The notes below the pieces were generated by a model. The model worked only from the letters and a program-made list of their open reading frames with translations, made no database searches and was not told where the DNA came from. A stretch of DNA of 11,800 bases from Thermoleophilia bacterium (GTDB taxonomy: Bacteria; Actinomycetota; Thermoleophilia; Gaiellales; Gaiellaceae): positions 1 through 11,800 of the forward strand of contig JADLFG010000036.1 of the NCBI GenBank assembly GCA_020845695.1. Direction: 5' to 3'. Shown here in pieces: positions 1 through 6,331 of this stretch (position 1 is the first letter of the stretch; each line of letters starts with the position of its first letter). Both the position numbers and the translations under genes were made by a program.

Positions 1-1
1 C

Positions 2-126
2 GGAATCGGCACAAAGGGGCGTCACGCGGATACCCCACTGCAGGCATATTGGCGCGACCGAGGACGCCGCCTGGCGCCGCTTTGCAGCCGCCAGAGCTGT
101 GCGGTATTCCCCGGACGGTGCACTAG
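2..126. repeat. Terminal inverted repeat, left copy
   Basis: This stretch is the exact reverse complement of 11676-11800, with 125 of 125 positions identical on direct reading. Homology stops abruptly inward of the TAG at 124-126. The last three shared bases (TAG here, CTA on the other strand) probably belong to the target site, which would leave a 122-bp element end at 2-123. The element would run outward past the window edge. It contains a subterminal hairpin at 71-94. It is most likely the end of an insertion sequence or other dispersed repeat at which the assembly broke. The window carries only this fragment, so no family can be assigned. Confidence 0.9.
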
Positions 127-129
127 CAT
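124..129 (+). promoter_or_regulatory. Candidate -10 box of the small membrane protein gene
   Basis: TAGCAT fits TANNNT and ends 7 nt before the GTG at 137. The same spacing occurs at four other genes in this window, which suggests a leaderless promoter. The hexamer straddles the inner border of the terminal repeat: TAG is shared with the other repeat copy and CAT is unique. If the repeat is an inserted element, it sits directly on the promoter and any original -35 region is gone. No clear -35 is seen. Confidence 0.4.
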
Positions 130-136
130 TGACCGG

Positions 137-460
137 GTGAACGGGCGGTGCCATGGCGCGGGCGCGTTCTGGCTCTGGGCGCTCGCGGGCGGCCTCCTGC
201 TCTTCACGATCCTGACGGGCGCCTCGATCGGCCTGTTCGTCCTCCCGGCGGCCCTGCTGGCGCTCGCCCTCGCCGCCCGCTGGGCGAGCCCGTGGCCGGA
301 GGCGCTCGGGCTGGTGTCGGGGCTCGGGCTGCCCTGCCTCGCGATCGGCGTACTCTGGGCACGCGCCGACCACGGCGGCGGCGCACCGGGGTGGCTCGCG
401 GCGGGAGCCACGCTGACGCTCGGCGGCGTCGCCGCCTACCTCGCGGCGGCGAGGCCGTAG
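137..460 (+). CDS. Small hydrophobic membrane protein, unknown function
   Basis: This encodes 107 residues from a GTG start. I do not recognise the family. The sequence shows about four hydrophobic stretches: residues 10-28, 30-48, 55-74 and 84-103. They are rich in Ala, Leu and Gly and separated by short Arg- or Trp-containing turns, so a small integral membrane protein with both ends near the membrane is likely. No catalytic motif or lipobox is seen. The gene starts 11 nt inside the terminal repeat, and its 3' end overlaps the convergent lytic transglycosylase gene by 25 nt. The frame is also open leftward through the repeat without an ATG, GTG or TTG, so a longer gene cut by the repeat cannot be excluded. 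A chance open frame in GC-rich DNA is possible, but the hydrophobic pattern argues for a real gene. Confidence 0.6.
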   Translation: MNGRCHGAGAFWLWALAGGLLLFTILTGASIGLFVLPAALLALALAARWASPWPEALGLVSGLGLPCLAIGVLWARADHGGGAPGWLAAGATLTLGGVAAYLAAARP

Positions 461-984
461 GCCCGACGGTAGCGCTCCCGCAGCTCGAGGACGTCGTCGA
501 CGTACGCGCGCGTCTCGGCGAACGCGATCCCCTGGCCGCGCGCGAGCCACCCGTCGACGTTGCCCTGCCCGGCGTGGTAGGCGGCGAGCGCGAGCGAGAC
601 GTCGCCGTCGTACTTCTCGAGCAGCCGCCGCAGGTAGAAGGAGCCGTAGCGGACGTTCAGCTCCGGATCCTCGAGATCCTCGACTCGAAACCGCGAGCCG
701 CCGGTGTACTCGGCGATCCCCTCGGCCGTGTCGGGCAGGAGCTGCATCAACCCGATCGCGCCGGACTCCGAGACGGCCTCGGGGTCGAACTTGCTCTCGC
801 GGTAGATCACGGCGGCGATCAGGGCCGGATCCAGATCGTAGTTCTCGGCGTGGCCGCGGATGATGTGCTCGTACTCGAGCGGGTAGCGCAGCCGGATGTA
901 CCAGCCGGGCTCCGCGGTGACCGCGTAGGCGATCACGCCGCCGGCGACGGCGACGAGCGCCGCCAGGAAGGCGAGCCGCCTCAC
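436..984 (-). CDS. Membrane-anchored lytic transglycosylase (SLT domain)
   Basis: This encodes 182 residues from a GTG start. Enzymes of this family cleave the MurNAc-GlcNAc bond of peptidoglycan and form 1,6-anhydro-MurNAc ends. Residues 4-22 form one hydrophobic helix, a signal anchor or signal peptide, which places the enzyme outside the membrane. The Slt/goose-lysozyme-type fold follows: the catalytic Glu is E63 in YRESKFDP, then GAIGLMQLLPDTA from about 75, AYHAGQGNVDGW from about 135 and the closing ETRAYVDDVL. The length suits a minimal Slt70 C-terminal type domain with no LysM repeats. The GTG start overlaps the coaE stop as GTGA (984-981), so translation is probably coupled to coaE. 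In many actinobacteria uvrB follows in this neighbourhood; the window ends before it could be seen. The domain assignment is secure; the specific physiological role is not known. Confidence 0.93.
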   Translation of the reverse strand: MRRLAFLAALVAVAGGVIAYAVTAEPGWYIRLRYPLEYEHIIRGHAENYDLDPALIAAVIYRESKFDPEAVSESGAIGLMQLLPDTAEGIAEYTGGSRFRVEDLEDPELNVRYGSFYLRRLLEKYDGDVSLALAAYHAGQGNVDGWLARGQGIAFAETRAYVDDVLELRERYRRAYGLAAAR

Positions 985-1565
985 GCCGTGAGTGTGGCGA
1001 TCACGGCGGCAGCGAACGCGTCGAGCTCGGCGAGCGTCCCGTCGTTGACGTAGGCGAAGTCGGCGCGGCGGAGCTTCTCCTCGTCGGGAAGCAGCCGCCG
1101 CTCGCGCAGCGCCAGGTCGGGCACCGACGTGCGCGCGGCCCGGGCCGCTCGCGACGCGGTCACGCAGACCACGGCGTCGAAGCGGGACTCGGCACCGGTC
1201 TCGTAGAGCAGCGGCACCTCGATCACGCACACGGCCGGGGGATCGGGGAGCGCGGCGAGCTCCTCCCGCCAGCGCCGCTGGGCCTCGGTCACGAGCGGGT
1301 GCAGGAGCTGCTCGAGCCACGCGAGCTCGTCGGGGTCGGCGAACACGATCCGCCCGACCGCGGCCCGGTCGATCCGGCCGCCCGGGCCGAGCACCCGCTC
1401 GCCGAAGCGCGCTACGACGGCCCGCCTGACGGCGGCGTCCTCGGCGAGCAGCCGGTGAACGATCTCGTCGCTCGACGTGACGGCCGCGCCGTGCCGAGCG
1501 AACGCGCGCAGGAGCTCGCTCTTGCCCGCGCCGATCCCGCCCGTGATCGCAAGGGCGACGGGACG
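981..1565 (-). CDS. coaE: Dephospho-CoA kinase, start codon unresolved
   Basis: CoaE phosphorylates the ribose 3'-OH of dephospho-CoA with ATP, the last step of coenzyme A synthesis in the cytoplasm. The sequence shows the P-loop GGIGAGKS (codons at 1541-1518), the SSDEIVH segment that corresponds to the substrate-binding Asp, VPLLYETG, and the closing LPDEEKLRRADFAYVNDG motif followed by a C-terminal helix. From the Arg-Pro-Val before the first strand to the stop is about 194 residues, normal for the family. No ATG, GTG or TTG lies in this frame before the P-loop. The first GTG (1394) would delete the ATP site. The frame stays open upstream past the rpsA stop into rpsA. The 5' coordinate given here is simply where family-like sequence begins. 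A rare start codon, a sequence error, or translation linked to rpsA are the options. The gene lies 43 nt after rpsA and is coupled to the next gene by GTGA. Confidence 0.88.
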   Translation of the reverse strand, partial: RPVALAITGGIGAGKSELLRAFARHGAAVTSSDEIVHRLLAEDAAVRRAVVARFGERVLGPGGRIDRAAVGRIVFADPDELAWLEQLLHPLVTEAQRRWREELAALPDPPAVCVIEVPLLYETGAESRFDAVVCVTASRAARAARTSVPDLALRERRLLPDEEKLRRADFAYVNDGTLAELDAFAAAVIATLTA

Positions 1566-1608
1566 GCGGGCGCGAGCCGGCGCCGCCGCGGCTCCGGGGG
1601 AAGTCCCG

Positions 1609-2994
1609 CTAGTCGTACGCCTCGGTCTCGGCGGCCGGCTCCGGCTCCACCGAGACCTCGGCCGGCGCGGGCGCGCCAGCCTCGGGCTCCTGCTCCCCGG
1701 AGCCCGCCTCGAGCGCGAGCTCCTCCGGGGCGGCCTCGAGCGCGAGCTCCTCGGGCCCCGCCTCGAGCGCGAGTTCCTCCTCCGGCGCGGCCTCCGCCTC
1801 GGGGGCGGCCTCCGCCTCCGGAGCGGGCTCCTCGACGACGAGCGGCTCGTAGACCGTGCCGCCGATCGTCGGCTGCACCTCGTCGCCCGGCTCGACCCGC
1901 TTCAGCGAGAGCGAGAGGCGGCGGCGGTCGGCGTCCATCTCGATCAGCTTGACCTCGACAACCTGGCCCTGCTGGACGATCTCGCGCGGGTTCTCGACGT
2001 GGTGCTGGGCCAGCTCGGAGATGTGAACGAGCCCCTCGACCCCGGGGAGGATCTCGACGAAGGCGCCGAACGTGACCACCTTCGTGACCCGGCCCTGGAC
2101 GACGTCGCCCTCGCGGTAGTGGTCGATTACCTGCTGCCACGGATCGGACTGGGTCTGCTTGAGGCCGAGCGAGATCCGCTGGCGGTCGCGGTCGATGTCG
2201 AGCACCTTGACCTTGACCGGGCGGCCGATCTCGAGCACCTCGGACGGATGGTTGACGTGGCTCCAGGAGAGCTCGGAGATGTGGATCAGCCCGTCGATCC
2301 CCTCGAGGTCGACGAACGCGCCGAAGTCGACGATATTCGAGATCGTGCCCTCGACGACGTCGCCGGGCGAGAGCCGGTCGAGGATGGCCTGGCGCATCTC
2401 CTTGCGCTCGTCCTCGAGCACGGCCCGCCGGGAGAGCACGACGTTGTTGCGGCTGCGGTTCAGCTCGATCACCTTGCAGCGAAGCTGTTTGGCGAGGAAC
2501 TCGTCCAGGTTCTGGACGCGGCGGATGTCGACAAGCGAGGCGGGCAGGAAGCCGCGGACGCCGAGGTCGAGGATCAGGCCGCCCTTGACGACCTCGATCA
2601 CGGTCCCCTCGACCGGCTCGCCGCTCTCGGCGGCGCCCTCGATGCGCTTCCACGCCATCTCGAAGCGCGCCCGTTTCTTGGAGAGGATCAGGCGCCCCTC
2701 CGCGTCCTCCTTCGTCATCACGAGCGCGTCGATCTCGTCGCCGAGCTGCACCTCGTCGGCCGGGTTGACCGACCGGCGGATCGACAGCTCGCTGACGGGG
2801 ATGACGCCCTCGGACTTGTAGCCGATGTCGACGAGCACCTCGTCCTTGTCGACGCGCACGACCGTGCCGCGGACGACCTCGCCCTCGTTGATGACGGGGA
2901 TGGTGGCGTCGTAGTCGGGGATCAGCGTGCCGTCTTCGGCACGGATCCAGCCAGCCTCGGTCGTATCGGTCTCGGCGGTGGTCTCGTGGGCCAT
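1609..2994 (-). CDS. rpsA: 30S ribosomal protein S1, four S1 domains and acidic tail
   Basis: This encodes 461 residues from an ATG. S1 binds single-stranded mRNA on the small ribosomal subunit and supports initiation. Four OB-fold S1 domains lie at about residues 36-107, 124-189, 209-279 and 294-366. The last two carry the classic GxVxxVxxFGAFVxL...GLxHISEL signature; the first two are more divergent, as usual. Four domains is the usual count for actinobacterial and other Gram-positive S1 proteins, against six in Escherichia coli. Residues 385-461 form a Glu/Ala/Pro-rich tail, probably disordered, with three copies of a nine-residue EELALEAxx unit. The ATG at 2994 is chosen because a TATAAT lies 12 nt upstream and family-like sequence begins shortly after. 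There is no Shine-Dalgarno sequence. It lies 54 nt downstream of polA, upstream of coaE. Confidence 0.96.
   Translation of the reverse strand: MAHETTAETDTTEAGWIRAEDGTLIPDYDATIPVINEGEVVRGTVVRVDKDEVLVDIGYKSEGVIPVSELSIRRSVNPADEVQLGDEIDALVMTKEDAEGRLILSKKRARFEMAWKRIEGAAESGEPVEGTVIEVVKGGLILDLGVRGFLPASLVDIRRVQNLDEFLAKQLRCKVIELNRSRNNVVLSRRAVLEDERKEMRQAILDRLSPGDVVEGTISNIVDFGAFVDLEGIDGLIHISELSWSHVNHPSEVLEIGRPVKVKVLDIDRDRQRISLGLKQTQSDPWQQVIDHYREGDVVQGRVTKVVTFGAFVEILPGVEGLVHISELAQHHVENPREIVQQGQVVEVKLIEMDADRRRLSLSLKRVEPGDEVQPTIGGTVYEPLVVEEPAPEAEAAPEAEAAPEEELALEAGPEELALEAAPEELALEAGSGEQEPEAGAPAPAEVSVEPEPAAETEAYD
1706..1786 (-). repeat. Three 27-bp tandem repeats in the rpsA tail
   Basis: Three consecutive 27-bp units (1706-1732, 1733-1759, 1760-1786) each begin GCCTCGAGCGCGAG on the plus strand and differ at a few positions toward their ends. 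The unit is nine codons, so the frame is kept and the protein carries EELALEA-type repeats in its acidic tail. Such repeats can gain or lose units without a frameshift, so tail length probably varies between strains. Confidence 0.85.
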
Positions 2995-3006
2995 CAGGAA
3001 GGGCGC

Positions 3007-3012
3007 ATTATA
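3007..3012 (-). promoter_or_regulatory. Candidate rpsA -10 box (TATAAT)
   Basis: On the minus strand a perfect TATAAT (3012-3007) lies in the polA-rpsA gap, 12 nt before the rpsA ATG. Transcription starting 6-7 nt downstream would leave a leader of about 5-6 nt, too short for a Shine-Dalgarno sequence. No convincing TTGACA-like -35 is present at 16-18 nt spacing. AT-rich hexamers are rare in this DNA, which makes a chance match less likely. rpsA could therefore be expressed independently of polA. Confidence 0.6.
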
Positions 3013-3048
3013 GCCGCGTGGCGCGGTTTCGCCGGGGCAGGCGCCGCG

Positions 3049-5631
3049 TCACTCCTTCGCCTCGCGCCAGTCGGCTCCCGCGCCGACGTCCACGACGAGC
3101 GGTGGGTCGAGCGGGTAGGCGCGGCACAGCTCCTCCCGGACGAGCTCCCGCACCGCCTTCAGCTCCGCGTCGGGAACCTCGAGCAGGAGCTCGTCGTGCA
3201 CCTGGAGCACGAGCCGCGCGGCCCGCCCCTCGGCCCGCAGGCGGCGGTGGATCGCGACCATCGCTACCTTGATCACGTCGGCGGCGGTGCCCTGCATGAC
3301 CGTGTTGACGGCGAGGCGCTCGCCGAGCGAGCGGGTCTGGCGGCTCGAGGCCCTGAGCTCCGGGATCGGCCGGCGGCGCCCGAGCAGCGTGCGGACGAAC
3401 CCGTCTCGCTCCGCCTGCGCGACGGTGGCGCGGATGAACTCCTGGACGTGGGGAAAGCGGGCGAGGTAGGCGTCGATGTAGGCGGCGGCCTCCTCGCGCG
3501 AGAGCTCGAGCTGCTCGGCGAGCCCGAACGCGGAGATGCCGTAGATGATCCCGAAGTTGACGGCCTTGGCCCGGTTGCGCTCGTCCTTCGTGAGCGTCGC
3601 CCGCTCCTTCCCGAGCACCTCGGCGGCGGTCGCCGCGTGGATGTCGTCGCCGCGCAGGAACGCCTCGCGCAGCTTCGGCTCGCCCGAGACGTGGGCGAGG
3701 ATCCTGAGCTCGACCTGCGAGTAGTCGGCGGAGAGGAGCTTCCAGCCGCTCTCGGCGACGAAGGCGCTGCGCAGCTCGCGGCCGAGCTCGGTGCGAATCG
3801 GGATCGACTGGAGGTTGGGGTTGGACGTCGAGAGCCGTCCGGTCGCGGCCACGGCCTGGTTGAACGTCGTGTGCAGGCGCCCGTCGGCCGGTGAGATCAG
3901 CTCCGGCAGCGGTCCCAGGTACGTGTTCAGGAGCTTCGAGTACTCGCGCCACTCCTCGAGCACCGGCACGATCGGGTGCGCGCCGCGCAGGCCGCGCAGC
4001 ACGCGCGTGTCGGTCGAGTAGCCGGTCTTGCCCTTGCGGCCCGGCTCCAGCCCGAGCCGCTCGAACAGGATCCGGGCGACCTGCTGGGTCGAGCCGAGCA
4101 GGAACGGCTCGCCCGCGAGCTCGTGCGCGCGCGCCTCGAGCTCCTCGACCCGGTCGGCGAGCCGGGCGGTGATCTCCCCCATCCGGTAGGTGTCGATGCG
4201 GACGCCGGCGTCCTCCATCGCGGCCAGCACGCCGGCGAGCGGCAGCTCGACGTCGCGGAAGAGGTCGCCCATGCCGAGCTCCTCGACGCGGCCTGCGAGC
4301 GGAGCGGCGAGCCGCCGCACGGCCTCGGCCTCGTGGACGAGCACCGCCGTCTCCTCCTCCGCCGCGGGCTCGGGGACGAGCTCGAGCCCGTGCTCGACGG
4401 CAAGCTCGTCGACCGGGTAGGAGGAGCGCCCCGGGTCGATCAGGTAGGCGGCGAGCATCGTGTCGCAGCGGGGCACGATGCCGGCGGCGGCGAGATCGTG
4501 CGGGAGCGCCTTGAAGTCGTGGCAGAGGATCTCCGCACCGCGGAGCTCGCCGGCGTCGAAGGCACCCACGACCACGGGCCGGCCCTCCCGCGCAACGGCG
4601 GCACGGCCGTCCCGGACGGCGAGGCCGGCCGCGCCGCCGACGGGGCCGATCGTGCCCTCGACCCAGGGCACCGCGGCCGCGGCGCTCGTGGCGGCGGCCT
4701 GGGGCAGCGCGGCGTCGAGCTCGTCGACCCGGCGCAGGACGTTTCGGAACTCGAAGCGGCGAAACAGCTCCTTCAGGCGGGAGCGGTCGGGCGGGGCGAG
4801 CACGAGCTCGGCGGGCTCGCAGTCGAGCTCGAGGTCGCGGCGCATCGTCGCGAGCAGCTTCGAGTCCCGCGCCTGGCCTGCGTGCTCGCGCAGCGCCTTC
4901 GCCCGGGCGGGCGAGAGCTCGTCCGCGTGCTCGAGCACGGCCTCGAGCGACCCGTAGCGGCCGATCAGCTCCGCCGCGGTCTTGTCGCCGATCCCGGGGA
5001 CGCCCGGGATGTTGTCGGACGTGTCCCCCTTGAGGCCGATGAAGTCGGGGACGAGACCGGGCGGGATCCCGTAGCGCGCCTCGACCCGTCCGGGCGTGTA
5101 GACCTGGACGTCGGAGACGCCGCGCGGGGTCATCATCAGGCAGACGTTCGCGGAGCAGAGCTGGAACGCGTCCCGGTCGGTCGAGACGACGCAGGTCCTG
5201 ATGCCGGCCCGGTCGGCCCGCGTGGCGAGCGTGGCGATCACGTCGTCGGCCTCCCAGCCCTCGAACTCGAGGTTGCGGTACCCGAATGCCTCGACGAGCG
5301 GGCGGAAGTGCGGGAACTGCTCCCGCAGCAGCTCCGGCATCTCCTTGCGCTCGGCCTTGTACGCCTCGGAGACCTCCTTGCGGTGCACCGGACGGGTGTC
5401 CCACGCGACCGCGACGCCCTTCGGCCGGTAGTCGACGAGCAGCTTGAAGAGCATGTTCGCGAACCCGAGCAGCGCGTTCGTCGGGAACCCGTCCGTGGTC
5501 GCGAGCTCCTCGGGCAGCGCGAAGAAGGCCCGGTAGGCGAGGTTGTTGCCGTCGACGAGGAAGAGCTCGCACTCGCGTGCCGGCCCGTCCTCGAGGTCGA
5601 GCTCCTCCCCGCTCAGCGCTTTCGGCGCCAC
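3049..5631 (-). CDS. polA: DNA polymerase I, proofreading domain degenerate
   Basis: This encodes 860 residues from a GTG start. PolA fills gaps and removes RNA primers in replication and repair. The 5'-nuclease domain (about 22-310) shows LFLVDGNNLAYRAF, EGWEADD (124-130), STDRDAF and DFIGLKGDTSDNIPGVPGIG (196-215), so flap endonuclease activity is expected. The middle domain (about 321-450) has the 3'-5' exonuclease position, but the first DxE motif is absent (LAVRDGRAAVA) and the third motif lacks its Asp; only the HDFK and CDTMLAAYLIDP elements resemble the fold. Proofreading is therefore probably lost, as in Taq polymerase. The polymerase domain is complete: motif A DYSQVELR (636-643), motif B RAKAVNFGIIYG with Lys689 and Phe693, motif C VHDE (811-814). 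A TAGAGT 6 nt before the GTG supports this start. It diverges from the vapBC pair. Confidence 0.97.
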   Translation of the reverse strand: MAPKALSGEELDLEDGPARECELFLVDGNNLAYRAFFALPEELATTDGFPTNALLGFANMLFKLLVDYRPKGVAVAWDTRPVHRKEVSEAYKAERKEMPELLREQFPHFRPLVEAFGYRNLEFEGWEADDVIATLATRADRAGIRTCVVSTDRDAFQLCSANVCLMMTPRGVSDVQVYTPGRVEARYGIPPGLVPDFIGLKGDTSDNIPGVPGIGDKTAAELIGRYGSLEAVLEHADELSPARAKALREHAGQARDSKLLATMRRDLELDCEPAELVLAPPDRSRLKELFRRFEFRNVLRRVDELDAALPQAAATSAAAAVPWVEGTIGPVGGAAGLAVRDGRAAVAREGRPVVVGAFDAGELRGAEILCHDFKALPHDLAAAGIVPRCDTMLAAYLIDPGRSSYPVDELAVEHGLELVPEPAAEEETAVLVHEAEAVRRLAAPLAGRVEELGMGDLFRDVELPLAGVLAAMEDAGVRIDTYRMGEITARLADRVEELEARAHELAGEPFLLGSTQQVARILFERLGLEPGRKGKTGYSTDTRVLRGLRGAHPIVPVLEEWREYSKLLNTYLGPLPELISPADGRLHTTFNQAVAATGRLSTSNPNLQSIPIRTELGRELRSAFVAESGWKLLSADYSQVELRILAHVSGEPKLREAFLRGDDIHAATAAEVLGKERATLTKDERNRAKAVNFGIIYGISAFGLAEQLELSREEAAAYIDAYLARFPHVQEFIRATVAQAERDGFVRTLLGRRRPIPELRASSRQTRSLGERLAVNTVMQGTAADVIKVAMVAIHRRLRAEGRAARLVLQVHDELLLEVPDAELKAVRELVREELCRAYPLDPPLVVDVGAGADWREAKE

Positions 5632-5637
5632 GGCCCA

Positions 5638-5643
5638 ACTCTA
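5638..5643 (-). promoter_or_regulatory. Candidate polA -10 box, leaderless type
   Basis: On the minus strand TAGAGT (5643-5638) ends 6 nt before the polA GTG. The identical hexamer lies 7 nt before the ATG at 10064. With usual -10 to +1 spacing, transcription would begin at or next to the start codon. No good Shine-Dalgarno sequence precedes the GTG. A -35 box is not evident. Confidence 0.5.
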
Positions 5644-5675
5644 CGCGCGCGGAAACAGGCACGGTTCCGTGGAGC

Positions 5676-5709
5676 ATGTGTGCTACGTTGTGTGCGTGCG
5701 TTTGCACAT
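5676..5709. promoter_or_regulatory. Possible operator of the toxin-antitoxin pair
   Basis: TGTGTGC occurs at 5677-5683 and again at 5689-5695, exactly 12 bp apart. An inverted match, TGCACAT, follows at 5703-5709, complementary to most of ATGTGTGC at 5676-5683. Ribbon-helix-helix antitoxins commonly bind short repeated half-sites overlapping their own promoter, and these repeats flank and overlap the candidate -10 box. Autorepression by the antitoxin is inferred from that arrangement. Confidence 0.35.
5684..5689 (+). promoter_or_regulatory. Candidate vapB -10 box, leaderless type
   Basis: TACGTT fits TANNNT and ends 6 nt before the GTG at 5696. It lies between the two TGTGTGC direct repeats. 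The 52-nt polA-vapB interval must hold divergent promoters, and this is the best plus-strand candidate. An in-frame GTG at 5690 directly after the hexamer would be too close to be transcribed from this site, which favours 5696. Confidence 0.42.
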
Positions 5710-5935
5710 TTTCCTCGATGATGCGCTCGTGAAGGAGCTCGATCGCCGTGTCGGCCCGCGCGGGCGTAGCGCGTTCATCGCCCGGGCGGTGGAGCGCTCT
5801 CTCGACCAGGAGCGACGCTGGGAGCTGATCGAGTCCGCGCTGGGCTCGATCCCCGATACGGGGCACGACTGGGACGACGACGTGGCCGCGTGGGTTCACG
5901 AGCAGCGCTACGCCGACCCGAGGCGGGTCGGCTGA
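5696..5935 (+). CDS. vapB: VapB-type antitoxin, ribbon-helix-helix
   Basis: This encodes 79 residues from a GTG. It begins with a short beta-strand, RLHIFLDDALVKELDR, then RGRSAFIARAVERSLD, the beta-alpha-alpha layout of the ribbon-helix-helix (MetJ/Arc/CopG) fold, in which the paired strands enter the DNA groove. The second half (WELIESALGSIPDTGHDWDDDVAAWVHEQR) is acidic and Trp-containing, as expected for the antitoxin tail that wraps around and blocks a PIN toxin. The stop codon abuts the toxin GTG (TGAGTG), so the two are co-translated. The antitoxin probably also represses the operon through the repeats upstream. The fold and toxin neighbour make the role likely; the subfamily label VapB is by association with VapC. 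Confidence 0.85.
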   Translation: MRLHIFLDDALVKELDRRVGPRGRSAFIARAVERSLDQERRWELIESALGSIPDTGHDWDDDVAAWVHEQRYADPRRVG

Positions 5936-6328
5936 GTGGCCGACGTCCTGCTCGACACGACCGTGCTCGTCGACGCCCTCCGGGGTCGTCCGGCAGCGCG
6001 GCGCCTGCGGCTGTTGCGGCTGGCCGGCGACCGCCCCTGGGCGTGTGCGCTCAACATCGACGAGGTTGTCCGGGGGCTGCACCCGGATGAGGAGGAGCGC
6101 GCCCGGCGGCTGCTCGGCGGGCTGCGCATCGTCCCGCTGGGAGCCGAGGAGGGCTGGCGAGCGGGCGAGTGGCGCCGCGAGCTCGGCCGCCGCGGCGTCA
6201 CGATCTCGCAGGCCGACGCGCTGATCGCGGCCGCCGCCCTGGCGATCGGCGGGCGGCTCGCGACCGGCAACCCGAAGCACTTCCCCCTGCCGGAGCTGAC
6301 CGTCGAGCACTGGCCGGCGGGGGCGTAG
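5936..6328 (+). CDS. vapC: VapC-type toxin, PIN-domain ribonuclease
   Basis: This encodes 130 residues from a GTG that directly follows the antitoxin stop. VapC toxins are metal-dependent PIN-domain RNases that arrest translation by cutting tRNA or rRNA when the antitoxin is degraded. Expected acidic residues are D7 in LLDTTVLVD, E43 in NIDEVVRGL and D94 in SQADALIAAAA. The fourth position, in ATGNPKHFP, holds N112, as in many active PIN toxins. The length is normal and the gene looks intact. The RM gene converges on it with only 3 nt between stop codons, so no room is left for a separate terminator. The RNA target cannot be read from sequence. Confidence 0.9.
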   Translation: MADVLLDTTVLVDALRGRPAARRLRLLRLAGDRPWACALNIDEVVRGLHPDEEERARRLLGGLRIVPLGAEEGWRAGEWRRELGRRGVTISQADALIAAAALAIGGRLATGNPKHFPLPELTVEHWPAGA

Positions 6329-6331
6329 GGC

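Noticed and set aside
1706..1786. CRISPR array
   Set aside because: The repeats are directly adjacent, without spacers, and code for the S1 tail. No other regularly spaced repeats were seen in the window.
1477..3894. About 800-codon open frame on the plus strand over coaE, rpsA and polA
   Set aside because: It is antisense to three well-identified genes and spans their boundaries. Composition is typical of the complementary frame in GC-rich DNA.
3008..6310. Very long open frame (about 1100 codons) on the minus strand over polA
   Set aside because: It is a shadow of polA: Arg/Ala/Pro-rich with no domain, while the polA frame shows all polymerase motifs.
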